The notes beneath the pieces are model-generated. The model made no database searches. It was not told the DNA's origin and was given only the letters and a program-made list of their open reading frames with translations. From positions 2,046,001 through 2,110,000 of the forward strand of contig LATX02000200.1 in assembly GCA_001466705.2 (NCBI GenBank): a stretch of DNA of 64,000 nucleotides, written 5' to 3'. The stretch is from Moniliophthora roreri (lineage: Eukaryota; Basidiomycota; Agaricomycetes; Agaricales; Marasmiaceae). Within the stretch, counting starts at the first letter, position 1; the number at the start of each line of letters is the position of its first letter. The position numbers and the translations under genes were made by a program. Shown piece after piece: positions 31,746-42,546 of this stretch.

Positions 31746-33269
31746 CCCAGCTTGACATTCAATTAGGGTTAGGGGCCGTATATAATGACTCATCGGACCA
31801 CAATGCACACTGCTTTGCACTCTGCTTTGTTCCACTCGTTCGCCTTGTGCCACTGGTTCCACTGGTTCCACTTACTTCCCTGGGCCCATCACAGAAATCT
31901 CCATCTCAGCCTCTCAATGGTCTACTCAACACATAACCCCTGCTAAAACCTCCTTTACTACCCCCTAATACCCACGCCAAATTGTCACCGCTCTCCTCTT
32001 TTTTGCGACATATCACCTCCAGCTACCTCCTTCCATTCCTCCGTCCTCCTTCCACCGCTCCCTCAGCTCATAAATTTACCCTCTACCCTCGCAAGCGCTC
32101 CCGGAAGCCTTTTTGTCGAGTCATGGATCATTGATCTGCCACGTCAGCGCTCCCGAGTACAGCTTTCGATCACATTGTGCCGAAATTGCCGAGAGATTCC
32201 TTTCACAGGCGCTTCCCGTATTCCTGACTTTGGAAAATACTTTTGGTCCTTGTTCGGTCCACTTGCTCACACGAACACTCTCTTCCCAACCTTCTCTCAA
32301 GCCGTGATCATCGGACCTCTTCCATTCCTCTCGGTCACCTTGAGAACCTGTGTCTTGGTCTTTGTTACTATCGATCTGGGTATCCATCTTTTTTTGATGA
32401 TCAAGCAATCTGGGGTAACATATACTGCGGAGAATGGAGCGGTGCACCGGCCTTATCGCTGTCAAGATAAGGCCAGGTTAGGTCAGATGCTCCGTGTCGG
32501 TGGTACCGCTTTGTCCATTGTTGTCCTTTTTCATCATAAATGCAATCGTCGTGCACTTGTCACAGTGTCAAATGTCGGCGATAAGACTGATAAGTGGCGT
32601 TGGGCACAGAGTCCCAACCTGCACAGTGCGGGATTATGAGCGCGCGTAGTCTATTTGATTATGGGCGCTTGATGTAGGGACTGTATCGAAGCAGTCTATA
32701 CCGCCCATGAACGAATTTTCATTGGCCACATTAGACTACTTGCAATTGCTAGGAACTGACGCCCGATCAATGCACGGTGGTCAAGAGAGGGCGGGCCATC
32801 CAGGATTTGCTTCCGCTCACTTTTACTCCTTATATACCCTCTCGGATACATTCATTGAGTCGTGGACTTGACCGTCCAAATGGTGATGACGTATGGTCAT
32901 CGTTCCGTTCCATGGACCGCGGAGCGCGAACACTCCCCTGAGGGTAAGGGCAAGTAAGGACCTTTAAGACTAACGCTCAACCGCTCAGGGTCCGGTGAAT
33001 CAATTCAGTTAGGGGGTTCGGGGTTGTGGTTAGGCGTTAGAGGTTAAATGGTTAGGGGTTAGGCAGTTAGGGTCTGGGATGGATGAAGGCTTGAGGCCTT
33101 ACATACGCGATGTGCACGTGAAGGAATAGTGACATGACTCATCAAGGGTACCCTATTTGCATCTGACATCGTCGGTAAAAAAAAACATGCATTATCCTCA
33201 AGGTGCCATCTTCCGCCTTCTCCATCTTCCTCTTCCTCTCTACAAAAAATACCAAAATCCGACTCCAAA
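31746..33269. other. Intergenic between divergent TBP and LOG-type genes
   Basis: A plus-strand open frame reaches to 32639 (from about 32113/32175) but has no convincing start, domain or splice pattern. A degenerate telomere-like tract lies at 33007-33073. Confidence 0.45.
33007..33073 (+). repeat. Degenerate TTAGGG-like (telomere-type) tract
   Basis: Seven units in 67 bp: TTAGGGGG, TTAGGCG, TTAGAGG, TTAAATGG, TTAGGGG, TTAGGCAG and TTAGGG, all on the plus strand. TTAGGG is the usual fungal telomere repeat, so this may be an interstitial telomeric remnant or a binding site for a telomere-repeat factor. Confidence 0.55.
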
Positions 33270-34154
33270 ATGACTATCGAGCCGACTACAACAGCTGTAA
33301 CCGTCTACTGTGGCTCCTCAACCGGAAACCAGCCTGCTTTTGTTAAAGCTGCTTTATGTACGTCTTTTTTTTCACCTTTTGCTCCATTATTATACTTACT
33401 TTTTCCTCCTTTACAGCCGTAGGAACCGCCCTCGCCACCTCAAACCGCCGCCTCGTTTACGGCGGCTCCCACCGAGGCCTCATGGGTACCGTCTCTCGCG
33501 CCGTTCTCAACGGAGGAGGCTTCGTCACCGGTATCTTACCCTACGCAATGGTCGCTGCCGGCGGCGAAGGCGAAAAAGTCCGTCAACCAAAGTCAATACA
33601 AGGTAACGCTGGCGACGGCAGCATTTACGTTGACGTAGAACCCGACGACGAACATCTTGAAACGATTGTCGTTGATTCGATGCATACGAGAAAAGTTGAG
33701 ATGGCAAAAAGGTGCTGTGGGTTTGTTGGGTTGCCTGGTGGGTTTGGGACGTTTGAGGAGGTGTTTGAGGTGACGACGTGGACGCAGTTGGGGATACATA
33801 CTAAACGTGCGTCGAGGACTTGCCATTTTTTATCGGTCACCTTACTCTGCGACTATAGCGGTAATCCTCCTCAATGTCCTAGGCTTCTACGACCCCGTTC
33901 GACAACAGATACGAAACTCGATTGAAGCGGGCTTTATTCAGCCGTACAACGAATCATTGATCACATTCGTCGATGGTCCTTCAAGTAAAGATGAGCATGC
34001 GGAATATGATTGGGGCAAAGCAGCGTTAGAAGCGCTGCAAGAGTGGCATGAAAAGAACAAGACAAACGATTTAAAGAAGGGAAAGAACGTGTTTGATTGG
34101 ACGAGGAAGACGGGCGACGAAAACGTTAAAGTGGATGCACTGAGTGTGTCATAG
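33270..34154 (+). CDS. LOG-family protein (lysine-decarboxylase-like fold, cytokinin-riboside-monophosphate phosphoribohydrolase type)
   Basis: Three exons (33270-33357, 33417 to about 33808, about 33865-34154). Start MTIEPTTTAVTVYCGSSTG gives the first strand and the G-S-S-x-G turn. Then come LVYGGSHRGLMGTVSRAVL (with the G-G-x-x-x-G-x-M-G pattern) and the family signature LPGGFGTFEEVFEVTTW. The end of the fold is KPVILLNVLGFYDPVRQQI and GFIQPYNESLITFVD. The protein is about 250 residues, somewhat longer than plant LOG because of its C-terminal tail. LOG enzymes release the free base from nucleoside 5'-monophosphates. Fungal members may make cytokinins or detoxify nucleotides; which applies here is unknown. 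Confidence 0.92.
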
Positions 34155-34506
34155 ATCTAGGTATGTACTCGAGTAATGTTGATATTTGGTGCTAGGTATT
34201 GGCGCTGTATTAGATGTATCATGTATCCTTTCGTTAAAGACATCGTCGTTTTACTTTGTGCCATCGTTGCCCAGGTGGTGAACTCGTGCCGCCGGTGAAC
34301 CCTTTACGATTTCGAAACAGATACTGGTTCCGAAACTCCTTCGTTCCCTATGGTGTGATTAAACCTCTGACCTCCAAGGTGCCCATACTCTCAGTTTTTT
34401 GGTTCATGTCCATTTGCGACGTGATGTTCGCTGACCCCGGATCTTGTATCCAAAGTTTCAAGCTTCCCAGCACTCCTTCCTTAATTAGTAACTTAGCAAC
34501 GTTCAT
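34155..34506. other. Intergenic, no gene seen
   Basis: LOG 3' UTR and flank of the tRNA relic. Confidence 0.5.
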
Positions 34507-34604
34507 AACAGCAGGGCGCAGTGGTAGCATGGGGCCTATACATGTACATCTATTTCTTTTTGCGAGGCACTCCGTGGTCACTTGATCGAAACAAGTTGCT
34601 GCTA
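34507..34604 (+). pseudogene. Initiator tRNA-Met pseudogene
   Basis: It pairs with the tRNA at 29553-29637. The 3' half matches it exactly (variable GTGGTC, T-arm ACTTG-ATCGAAA-CAAGT, acceptor TGCTGCT-A) and the D-arm is close (GCGC-AGTGGTA). The anticodon arm is destroyed: CTCATA reads CCTATA, the stem no longer pairs, and a T-rich insert (TTTCTTTTT) would stop Pol III inside the gene. Confidence 0.65.
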
Positions 34605-34679
34605 CTGATTGCGCGTAAGTAAAAGCCAAGTCAATCTGTCCAGTCGATAATGACTGGACGTGCACGCTACCCTTGACGT

Positions 34680-36075
34680 CAACGATAGTAAGAATAGCAA
34701 GAATCGAATCTTGAATCCTCATTGCACAACATCTGATCCAGCTTCTGAATTCCATTGTGTGGAAGCGCTGGCAACGCCCTTGCAGGGAAGGCTGATGGAG
34801 GGAATGCAGTTCTACGGGCCGATCCAGGTGAAATAGGTGCACTCTGCCGAGTGCAGTAGCTGGGAAGTTTTTGGTACGTGGTGACGCTAATGAACGAACC
34901 GCTGTCTGCAAAACTAGGTGCTCGTGATGGAGATGCAAAAGGCGGTAGGGTTGTGAACAAAGGCGGAGGATGTGATGGTGTCAGTGGGGTTGTCGACTCA
35001 TAGCCACTAATCCTATCATGAATGGACGCCTGTGCAGTGATAGTTGGTGAGGTGTGAGGTCGCCCTCGATGTTATCAAGAGATACAGATTCACGATGTGA
35101 GGAAGCTCTTCTATTCTACCGTATCCTGGTGAAAGTGAACCAGGTTCTTGTGATGACTGCGGCATCATCTTCTCCTGACCCCCCGGCTCCTCGCACCGAC
35201 GGAGTTGACAAAGGTAATGACAGAGATTGCATGACTGCTCGTGCTTTCTCGACCGCCACAACCTTCGTTCTCGGTTGTGCTTGCACGGCTAGGATCGGAA
35301 CTTGAGCATTCAATCACACTGGACCAGACACCAAACGTACTTGATCGAGGCCGGCGGTGATACCTACGTATCACTCCGAGCCCAATCACAACGAGCACAG
35401 TGATGACCACGAAAGAAACTAAGAGATAGGTGGATCGTCGGCCGGATCTCGTTGCGGCCTGAACAGCAAAAAAAGCACACAGTAGGTACCGAAGGCTTCT
35501 AGATCGTGCCGGGTGTCAACTTGATCTGGAGAATCATTCAGAACACGATTTCCAGGAAAGTAGAATAATGGCGACGCACCCAATACTTCCATGCAATAAA
35601 TGTATACAAAGTAAAGCCGGAGAGGATTAGAAGCCATATGACGAATTCGACTGTCTCGCAGGGTTGAATCAATAGCAGTGAGGCACCGGGGTCCATGAAG
35701 GGGCCGGCACGTATGTTCGTAGTGCGGACGATTTGAATGACGTAGAAGATAAGGCGAAGTATGAGGGTCAACACTATGAGTGGAAGTTGTCCTTCAGTAG
35801 GCCAGGAATCGTGTACTTACGTCTCTCCACCTTCATAAGGACAGGAACTCGGGGTCTTCGAGCAAAGTACAGTCAGTTTCCCAAGCTACCTCTCATTGAA
35901 AGCGCACAAGGCAGCTTGTAGAGCGACTGCAATGATTCCTAATACAGCTGTACCACTAGTCAACACTGTCCTCGATCTCAACATGGACGAGATCCTCTGT
36001 TAAACTCGAGCGATGAGCTAGTACAAATGATTCAGCCATAAGGCTCACCACATTCTCTGACGGGTCAGACATCAT
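34680..36075 (-). pseudogene. PY-motif membrane protein, paralog 2 (decayed)
   Basis: ATG at 36075 (MMSDPSENV, then a GTGAGC donor) aligns with paralogs 1 and 3. Exon 2 reads RISSMLRSRTVL .. IIAVALQAAL, but the Trp of the conserved WFGEL is TAG (35886-35888). The Trp of the conserved IWKPSV in exon 4 is also TAG (35499-35501). About 40 codons at the start of exon 3 and the acceptor before it are deleted: the exon 2 donor GTAAGT (about 35821) runs directly into the codons for PTEGQLP. The tail persists with SFISVTTYQKLPSYCTRQ and ARALPALPHN. The TATA box seen in paralog 3 is mutated here. The gene cannot make a full protein. Confidence 0.75.
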
Positions 36076-36940
36076 ATCGGAGAAAAGATATCATTTAGAC
36101 CTCTTTCATGACATTTTATGAACTCGATTCCACGGGTATGAGGCCATCTTTGTTCCAAAATGTAATGGCGACGGCTGTTGGAACGCATCTTGATCTACTG
36201 GTATAGCAGTACTTGATGGATGAATTGCATTAACACGTACCTCGACAGATAGAAGCACATATAGAGATATAGAGCCGGGAGTCGACTGGATGTAAACAAA
36301 GATGGGAAGTGCAGCAAAGCGCTTATGGACGTGGAAGGAAAGAAATTGTTATCGCTTGATGGGTGTCGGGCTCACTCTTCTCAACCAGTGCCACCTACAC
36401 CACGAACGACCTACAGATACACACTGCCGTCTACATCTCTCTCTCGAAGCATGCACCCACCCTCAGGGCCGGATAGTATTGGACTGGATGATGGAATACG
36501 GGCACGAGCTAGCCATGCTGTGTTTTGACACAAGGTGCACAAATATGGCCTTGCAAGCTGCCACACGACAATTTCCGTCTTTGAAAACCAAAGGAATTCT
36601 TTTTGAGCAGAGTTTCAGTCAAATTCTCTATAACTTTCATCGATGGCTGATCTGGATTTTCCAGGGACGGCGTATTACACAAGAACGAGCTAAGCGTGTC
36701 TAGCAACTGGAATAATTCAGTTCTCGCGATGCGCATGTCGAACGCTGCAGGCATGAAACACTGTCAGTCAGCCAATGCATCTCGGACAACGATAGAAGCG
36801 CCTACTCTCGATGATTGTTAGAGGCGGATGGTGAACGATGAGAAAAAGAATTGGAAGGATAACTACTGGTTTTGGGTGCGTTTGTTTTTCATTTGCTTGA
36901 CGTCTTTCTGACACTCGACAGGCCGTTCACTTCCCCGCCA
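36076..36940. other. Intergenic, no supported gene
   Basis: Open frames on both strands (for example 36302-36703 plus, 36509-36754 minus) show no domain or splice support. Confidence 0.4.
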
Positions 36941-37360
36941 TCGTTACAGGATCTCGTTGCAGCTTGACATACGCCAGAGCCACCCCCAGTACACCACGTT
37001 TGAACCACATTCACCGTCTCCTAATCAATTACTTTGGTTGCGGCTGCCCTCATCCCTGGGATCTTTCTGTGGCCCCACCCCAAAGGAATTCTCAGAGCTC
37101 GCTGCGTTTGACCAGATTCTCCCAATTACCTGTTTTTGGACCACTGGTACCTCAGCCTCGCGTTTACCACCCTCACATCCGCATTATTCGGCCTCCTTTG
37201 CAAGCAGTGGCTAGACACGACGCGCCAACACGCACACCGGATCAGGCATCGGCACTGCATCAGCTCCCTTGAAAAAATAAGATGTATTATCGTCCTATCG
37301 GCGCTCCCCTGGTTTTCTGGTTTTCGCTGCCTTAAGCGGATGGCAAAGCCATTATGAATG
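36941..37360 (+). pseudogene. DUF6535-like remnant
   Basis: The frame at about 37136-37357 reads DHWYLSLAFTTLTSALFGLL, CKQWLD and TTRQHAHRIRHRH. This resembles the transmembrane part of agaricomycete DUF6535 proteins (W-x-L-S-L-...-L-x-S-A-L-x-x-x-L-x-x-Q-W). Upstream parts of the domain are not in one frame and downstream parts are not found. It is probably a broken copy; the assignment is tentative. Confidence 0.35.
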
Positions 37361-38511
37361 GCGATGACAAGCAGACCGGGTCCTTGAGCCACCTGCACAT
37401 CCTCCTCGTCTGACAGGCCCCGGCGGCTCTCCAGCAAACCGCTAGCCTCCGGGCAGCTCCTCATTCCTCTCTTGGCGGTCGAGAGATCCGGACTAACAGA
37501 CATACTGCTGCTCCGAAGCAGAGGATGCTGCTAGCCTGCTTCCTCGAAGATGCGCGGAGAGCAATAAAGAGCCTCTATCGTTTCAACGGCGAATTTGTAC
37601 ATTGGAGCTGTTGACTAGTCCCTGGAGTAAAGATTCATACCCTTTCCCCCCGTGATCAAATCGTTTCTCGGCATTTATATCGCTTCTCACCTTGGTTGGA
37701 TGCCGGAGAAAGACCGTCGAATAGACTGATCGTCCTACCTCCCACTAGACCCACTGAACTGCGCCGTATATATCTGATTTCCACATAGGTTCATCTGTGT
37801 CACCTACACCTATCGGGGAGCTGGTCCCTGACTGTAATCCTCACACAGTGGATGAGGTTGGTGATCCTCGCTCTGACAATAAGTGTGGCAATGATGCTCG
37901 AGGCGAAGACGTCATGGATTGGGCGGAACAACAAGTGCTGGTTTAGGCCTGGCGTGGATAAGTTGTCAGCGTCTCAGTTGGCGGAAGATACGGCTGAAAG
38001 AATGGATTTCCTGACTAGGCGGGGTTCCTCCGCGGATATCTCTCGTATTTCTCTACGAGAGAGCATGGATTTTCAGCATCTCAACCCGCATCCTCTCCCA
38101 GCATTGCTAATGGATTGGCAGATTTCTCATCGCTCGGCAATCTTAGATCATCAACGTGACAAGTGGCTGTTGGATTATAGGCCGTCCTCAATGACCCGGT
38201 TACTACCGTCAAAACATGTTATCCTCTACATGTTTCAAGGGGATGAGCTGCCTGGGAAAATGGCAGTGCACCACTACTAACATACGTTTGACATGTGTAT
38301 GTGCCACGTTCAATTTTCAGACGATATACTTATGTCCTTCAGATTACAGGCTTTATTTCTTGACTCCTCAACCAACACAACACATCGACGGTGGAAATGG
38401 TTTCGATCATCTCTTACCTAGAAACGGTTTGGTGTAATATTTCCCTTCAAAGCGTCTCCCCCTTCTTCAGCTCTTACGCAATGAATGTGTTCCCAGTACT
38501 TTTTGCATATT
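37361..38511. other. Region with an unassigned open frame
   Basis: A plus-strand frame 37852-38280 (142 codons, MRLVILALTISVAMMLE...) has a hydrophobic start. No domain, homologous neighbour or introns support it, so I leave it unassigned. Confidence 0.3.
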
Positions 38512-40471
38512 ATGTCTGGCGAACGAAATGTAAATGGTGCGACAGTCTTTCTCTTCTGATCAAGGCGTATACTGATGGCCCGAAAGTTTCCCCGCGCCTC
38601 AGTTCGTCATCAATGGTGGTCTATTTCACGGCGGTCCCATTGCACCGGTCCCTGACGAGAAAACTCGAGGAGCTTGTCCTCGCGAAGAGCTACTCGACCG
38701 CCCCCCATTCGAGACCTATACCAGGTGTCTGCTGCCAAAAGGCCTTGGGCATCCACTATGGTATCCTAGTGTGACAGAAGACCTTCCACATTCCTATCGG
38801 AAGGTCGGTATCTCAATAGGTGATGTTGTAGCCCTGGACGACCAGGGAGGGTATGAGTACTTCTTCAACATTCTTCTACCCGAGGACGACGAACGTAACC
38901 TTGGGAGAGTCCCCGAAGGATTTACCCCGTTGATTGGTTTGGAACCCAACATTAGGAGGAATCCTAGCCAGCATCTTCCAGGATCATTCATCGCGGGCCC
39001 TATGGGAGAAATTAGCCTAGATCCATTGTATTATAATTCACAGTACCGTCGTCACCATACAGGTATGTCGTTTGCATTGATCTTTTTTTTTTTTTTTTTG
39101 CAAAACTTACTCGCATGGAGATATTCCTTCAGAATTCGGTTGTGGTTTTCAGTTCACTTCTCATGGATCCGAAGGCGCAATCTTAATCCTTCCCGAAGGT
39201 GGAATGCGGGAGGACCATCGTAACGAGGAGGCTTTCCATGGATATGCTGCACGCCACGCTAAACTCTGGTACCGGCATATTAATGGCACTTTGGGGCGGC
39301 GCTTAAGTGCAGATGCGCTTATTTTGGTGACTGGCGTAGACAAAACAAGCGCTTGGGGAGTGGCCTCGTTCAGTGGTGCTGTCCCAGGTACTGTGCACTT
39401 GGAAATGGTTCCCAGCAGAGAGCATGCCAAGTACCGTTTTCGGAGACATGCTCACGCGACTGCTCGCACAGGCCCTTCCTGGGTTGACGAACGATTGCCA
39501 GAGGATATCAGTTTGAAGAACCAGTGCATCTTCTTGCGTGGTGTCCGGGTTGTCATCAGGTCGACTGTATTGCCCTCGTTGCTCTCCGTTAAGACTCAGG
39601 ATGTAAGGAAAATACCATTCGAGGACCTACTAACAAGGAGCAATTTCATTCCCTTTCGGTCACGAACGCCTCGTAACGATAAGCTTAAGCGGGCCCCGTC
39701 ACCGCCACCCTCATACACTGTTTCCACTGAGCGGGTACCACCATCAACGACGGTCGGTCTCTTTTTCTTTATGCGTAGCCCATTGCTGATTCGGTCCTAT
39801 CTTAGGTTTATGATCCCTCCACAATGATCGCCAAACATCTATTGAATGTGGTCAGTATCTAACGCTTTTATCGAGCCCATCAACCTCACTCTATTCACTT
39901 CATAACCCAGGCCGAAGATGCAGACGTAGCATTAGTGCGGGACAGCCAAATTTTTACCTTGATCGGTCAAGTAAGTTGCTTAGTATATTGATGACTGCAT
40001 TGATATATATACATGATATCCAGGATCAAGGCTGTATGCCTAGAAATGAAGAGCTCTTAGAAAGGATGCAACAACACTTTGCAATCGTGACTTCAGATGG
40101 TATTGATTCACTGGACTTTGCTTCGGTTCCTTAGGTGGATGTTCACATAATTTACAGGAGTCGTTTGTCTCTCCCCACTGGACGGAGCGCTCCCTATCGT
40201 GATGGATCAGAGTCATGACAATCCTGGATCAGCCGCTCGACCGATGCCGCACACCAAGAGCCTGCGTACGACCTCAGCCCCGTCGTGCATAGACTCTTAC
40301 ATGTCGTTGAACTCATACGCGTCTAACTCGTACATAGCCTCAAACCCACACAGAGCTGGGTATAGCTCATATACGAGCTCCGACTCAGTGTCTTGGTCCA
40401 TTAGCACGTCGAGTGGACGAGCACGGACATCATCGCCGCCAACGCAAGACAAGGTTTACAGTTCAAAATAA
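38512..40471 (+). CDS. Agaricomycete-specific orphan family protein, probably frameshifted near its start
   Basis: Possible start MSGERN (38512), then a 35-nt candidate intron, then AYTDGP. The frame must change by 1 nt at about 38580 to continue as ESFPAPQFVINGGLFHGGPI. From there to the stop at 40471 the reading is clean: SYRKVGISIGDVVALDDQGG, an intron at about 39061-39133, FTSHGSEGAILILPEGG, ARHAKLWYRHING, LILVTGVDKTSAWGVASFSG, then VYDPSTMIAKHLLN and AEDADVALVRDSQIFTLIGQ. The Ser/Tyr-rich tail is disordered. I recall this layout (S-I-G-D-V, E-G-A-I-L-x-L-P, V-T-G-x-D-K-T) from many mushroom genomes, with no assigned function. The frameshift may be real, a sequencing error, or a missed exon. 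Confidence 0.6.
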
Positions 40472-40790
40472 GCAATAGTACGTATAAATTTACTTGGCTA
40501 ACGGATTTTCTTTCATTGATCATCTACAGGCATGTAACTTAAGCACGCACATTTACGGGACACTATGTACTAATTGATTCTTCAATCTGCATATGTACTT
40601 ATATTATATGTACAACTCTTATCTATCTATATAATGGACCATGACCTGACTCTTGATGATACTTCAGAATTCCTCTCCTCTGAAATCTCGTGATTCAATT
40701 TGATGTAGACCACTTCCTCGGTTCAGAGCGCAATGCATTCCAAGCTTTCAACTATATGTAAAAGAGAATGCTCATTGTGCACCACCTGAT
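40472..40790. other. Convergent intergenic region
   Basis: AT-rich; 3' ends of the orphan gene and of PY paralog 3. Confidence 0.5.
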
Positions 40791-42285
40791 CTAACTTCTA
40801 TTGCGTGGAAGCGCTGGCAACGCTCTTACAGGGAACGCGGTCCTATGGGCCGACCCAGGTGTAGTAGGTGCACTCTGCCGAGAGTGGTAGCTGGGAAGTG
40901 TCGTAACACTCTGAAATGAACCACTGTCTGTGAAACTAGGTGCCCGCGATGGGGATGCAGAGGGCGGAAGGGATGTGAAAGAGGGTGCCGGTGGTGTTGT
41001 CGCCTCACGATCATTGACTTCATCGTGAGTCGACGCCCGCGTTGAAGGAGACGTGAAAGAGGGCATTAATGGCGTTATCGTATCATAATTACTAATCCCA
41101 TTGCGAGTTGATATCTGTGCAATGACAGTTGGCGAGGTCGTGTGCTCGCCCTGAATGTTATCAAGAGATACAGCATCGCGACGCGGGGAAGCTATTCCTG
41201 AAGAAGGTGAACCAGATTCCTGCGATGAATGCGGCATCTGCTCCTGACCCTCGGCCCCTCGCACCGTCAAAGGATTAGATAGATGCGATGACAGAAATTG
41301 CATGATTATTCGTGCTTTGTCGAGCACTGCAAATTTCGTCCTCGAGTATGCTTGCGTAGCTAGAGTGATAGCTTTAGCATCAACTTTCACGCTGACCCAG
41401 ACCAAACGCACCTGGTCGACGCAGAGGGTAGTACCTATGCATTGCTACAAGCCCAATTACAACGAGCACAGTAATGACCACGAAAGAAACTGGGGCGGAT
41501 CGTCGGCCGGCTCTCGTTGCAGCCTCGACAGCAAAAAAGCACGCAGCAGATACTGAAGGTTTCCAAATTTTACCAGGTGTCAACTTGATCTGGAGGGTCA
41601 TTCAGAACACAATTGCCAGGAGAGTAGGAAACGTACACGGTACTTCAATGCAATGCACAGATACAAAACGAAGCCAGAGAAGAACAGAAGCGATACGATG
41701 TGTTCGCCCGTCTCAAAGGGTTGTATCAGCTGCAGCGATTCAGAGGCGCCAAAATTCACGAAGGGGTCCAGCATGTACAGAGTGCGAATGATTTGGATTA
41801 CGCAGAAGATAGGACGAGATATGAGTATCAATAGTGTAAACGGAAGTTGTCCTTCGGTCGGCCATTTTATGGTGGAAAGAAGAGTAAGAAAAGCCGAGAG
41901 GACGAGTATGATAGCCGCAATGTTTTCTGTTTGGATTCTGGAGTAAGCACTATGTAGTGAGCGATGAATGACAAAGAATAATATACGGATATCAGTGTGT
42001 GCTCACATCGAGTCTACATCTTCATAAGGACAGAAGATCCGCCCGTCGAACAAAATGCGGTCAGCTCTCCAAACCATCTCTGATACAGTACATACAAGGC
42101 GGCTTGTAAAGCGAACGCAATGATTCCCAAGGTAGTTGTACCACCAGCCGTTACAGCTAGCACTGTGGTTGATCTCCAGATGGACGGCAAGATTCTCTAT
42201 TGAGCTCGAGCTCATGAGGTAGCCCGTTTGCGACAAATGATTCAGTCATAAGACTCACCGCATTTTCTAGTAACGGGTCGAGCAT
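40791..42285 (-). pseudogene. PY-motif membrane protein, paralog 3 (one-base frameshift)
   Basis: ATG 42285 (MLDPLLENA), intron, then RILPSIWRSTTVLAVTAGG .. ALQAALYVLYQRWFGELTAF. At 42029-42050 one base is missing relative to paralogs 1 and 2, so the frame ends at TAG. In the next frame SCPYEDVDS returns and leads to the exon 2 donor. Exon 3 (QTENIAAIILVLSAFLTLL .. EHIVSLLFFSGFVLYLCI) and exon 4 (IWKPSVSAACFFAVEAATRA, SFVVITVLVVIGLVAMHRYY) are open. The tail ends SFQSVTTLPSYHSRQ and VRALPALPRNRS. Everything except that base looks functional, so it is either a young pseudogene or an intact gene with a sequence error. Confidence 0.65.
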
Positions 42286-42316
42286 GATGTTAAAGAGATA
42301 TCGTTTAGTAGACCTC

Positions 42317-42323
42317 TTTTATA
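42317..42323 (-). promoter_or_regulatory. TATA box of PY paralog 3
   Basis: TATAAAA on the minus strand, 32 nt before ATG 42285. The flank GAACTCGATTCCA next to it is shared with paralog 2, where the TATA box has changed to CATGAAA. Confidence 0.45.
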
Positions 42324-42546
42324 ATATCATGAACTCGATTCCATGGTGACCTGACGGTATCATTTGCTTGGTTTATTTGATGAATTGCACGGATATGCAT
42401 CTTGACGAGCTTGATGAATGGACGACGTACAACGATGAACGATGGTTGGTGGACGGGAGTAACAGAGTTTTATCTTATCTAATCTACATATGCATGACTC
42501 GATCATCGATGCTGGGCTCAGAGTCAGTCCTTTACCTACTGCCCTC

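Noticed and set aside
32113..32639. Open frame of ~150 codons on the plus strand
   Set aside because: No domain, no convincing start and no splice pattern; it lies in the TBP-LOG intergenic region.
34348..34938. 196-codon minus-strand frame with AATCFDQVTT, resembling a frame at 29.5 kb
   Set aside because: The shared peptide is only the antisense translation of the duplicated initiator tRNA.
37852..38280. 142-codon frame with a hydrophobic start
   Set aside because: No family, no introns and no supporting neighbour; it could be chance or another relic.
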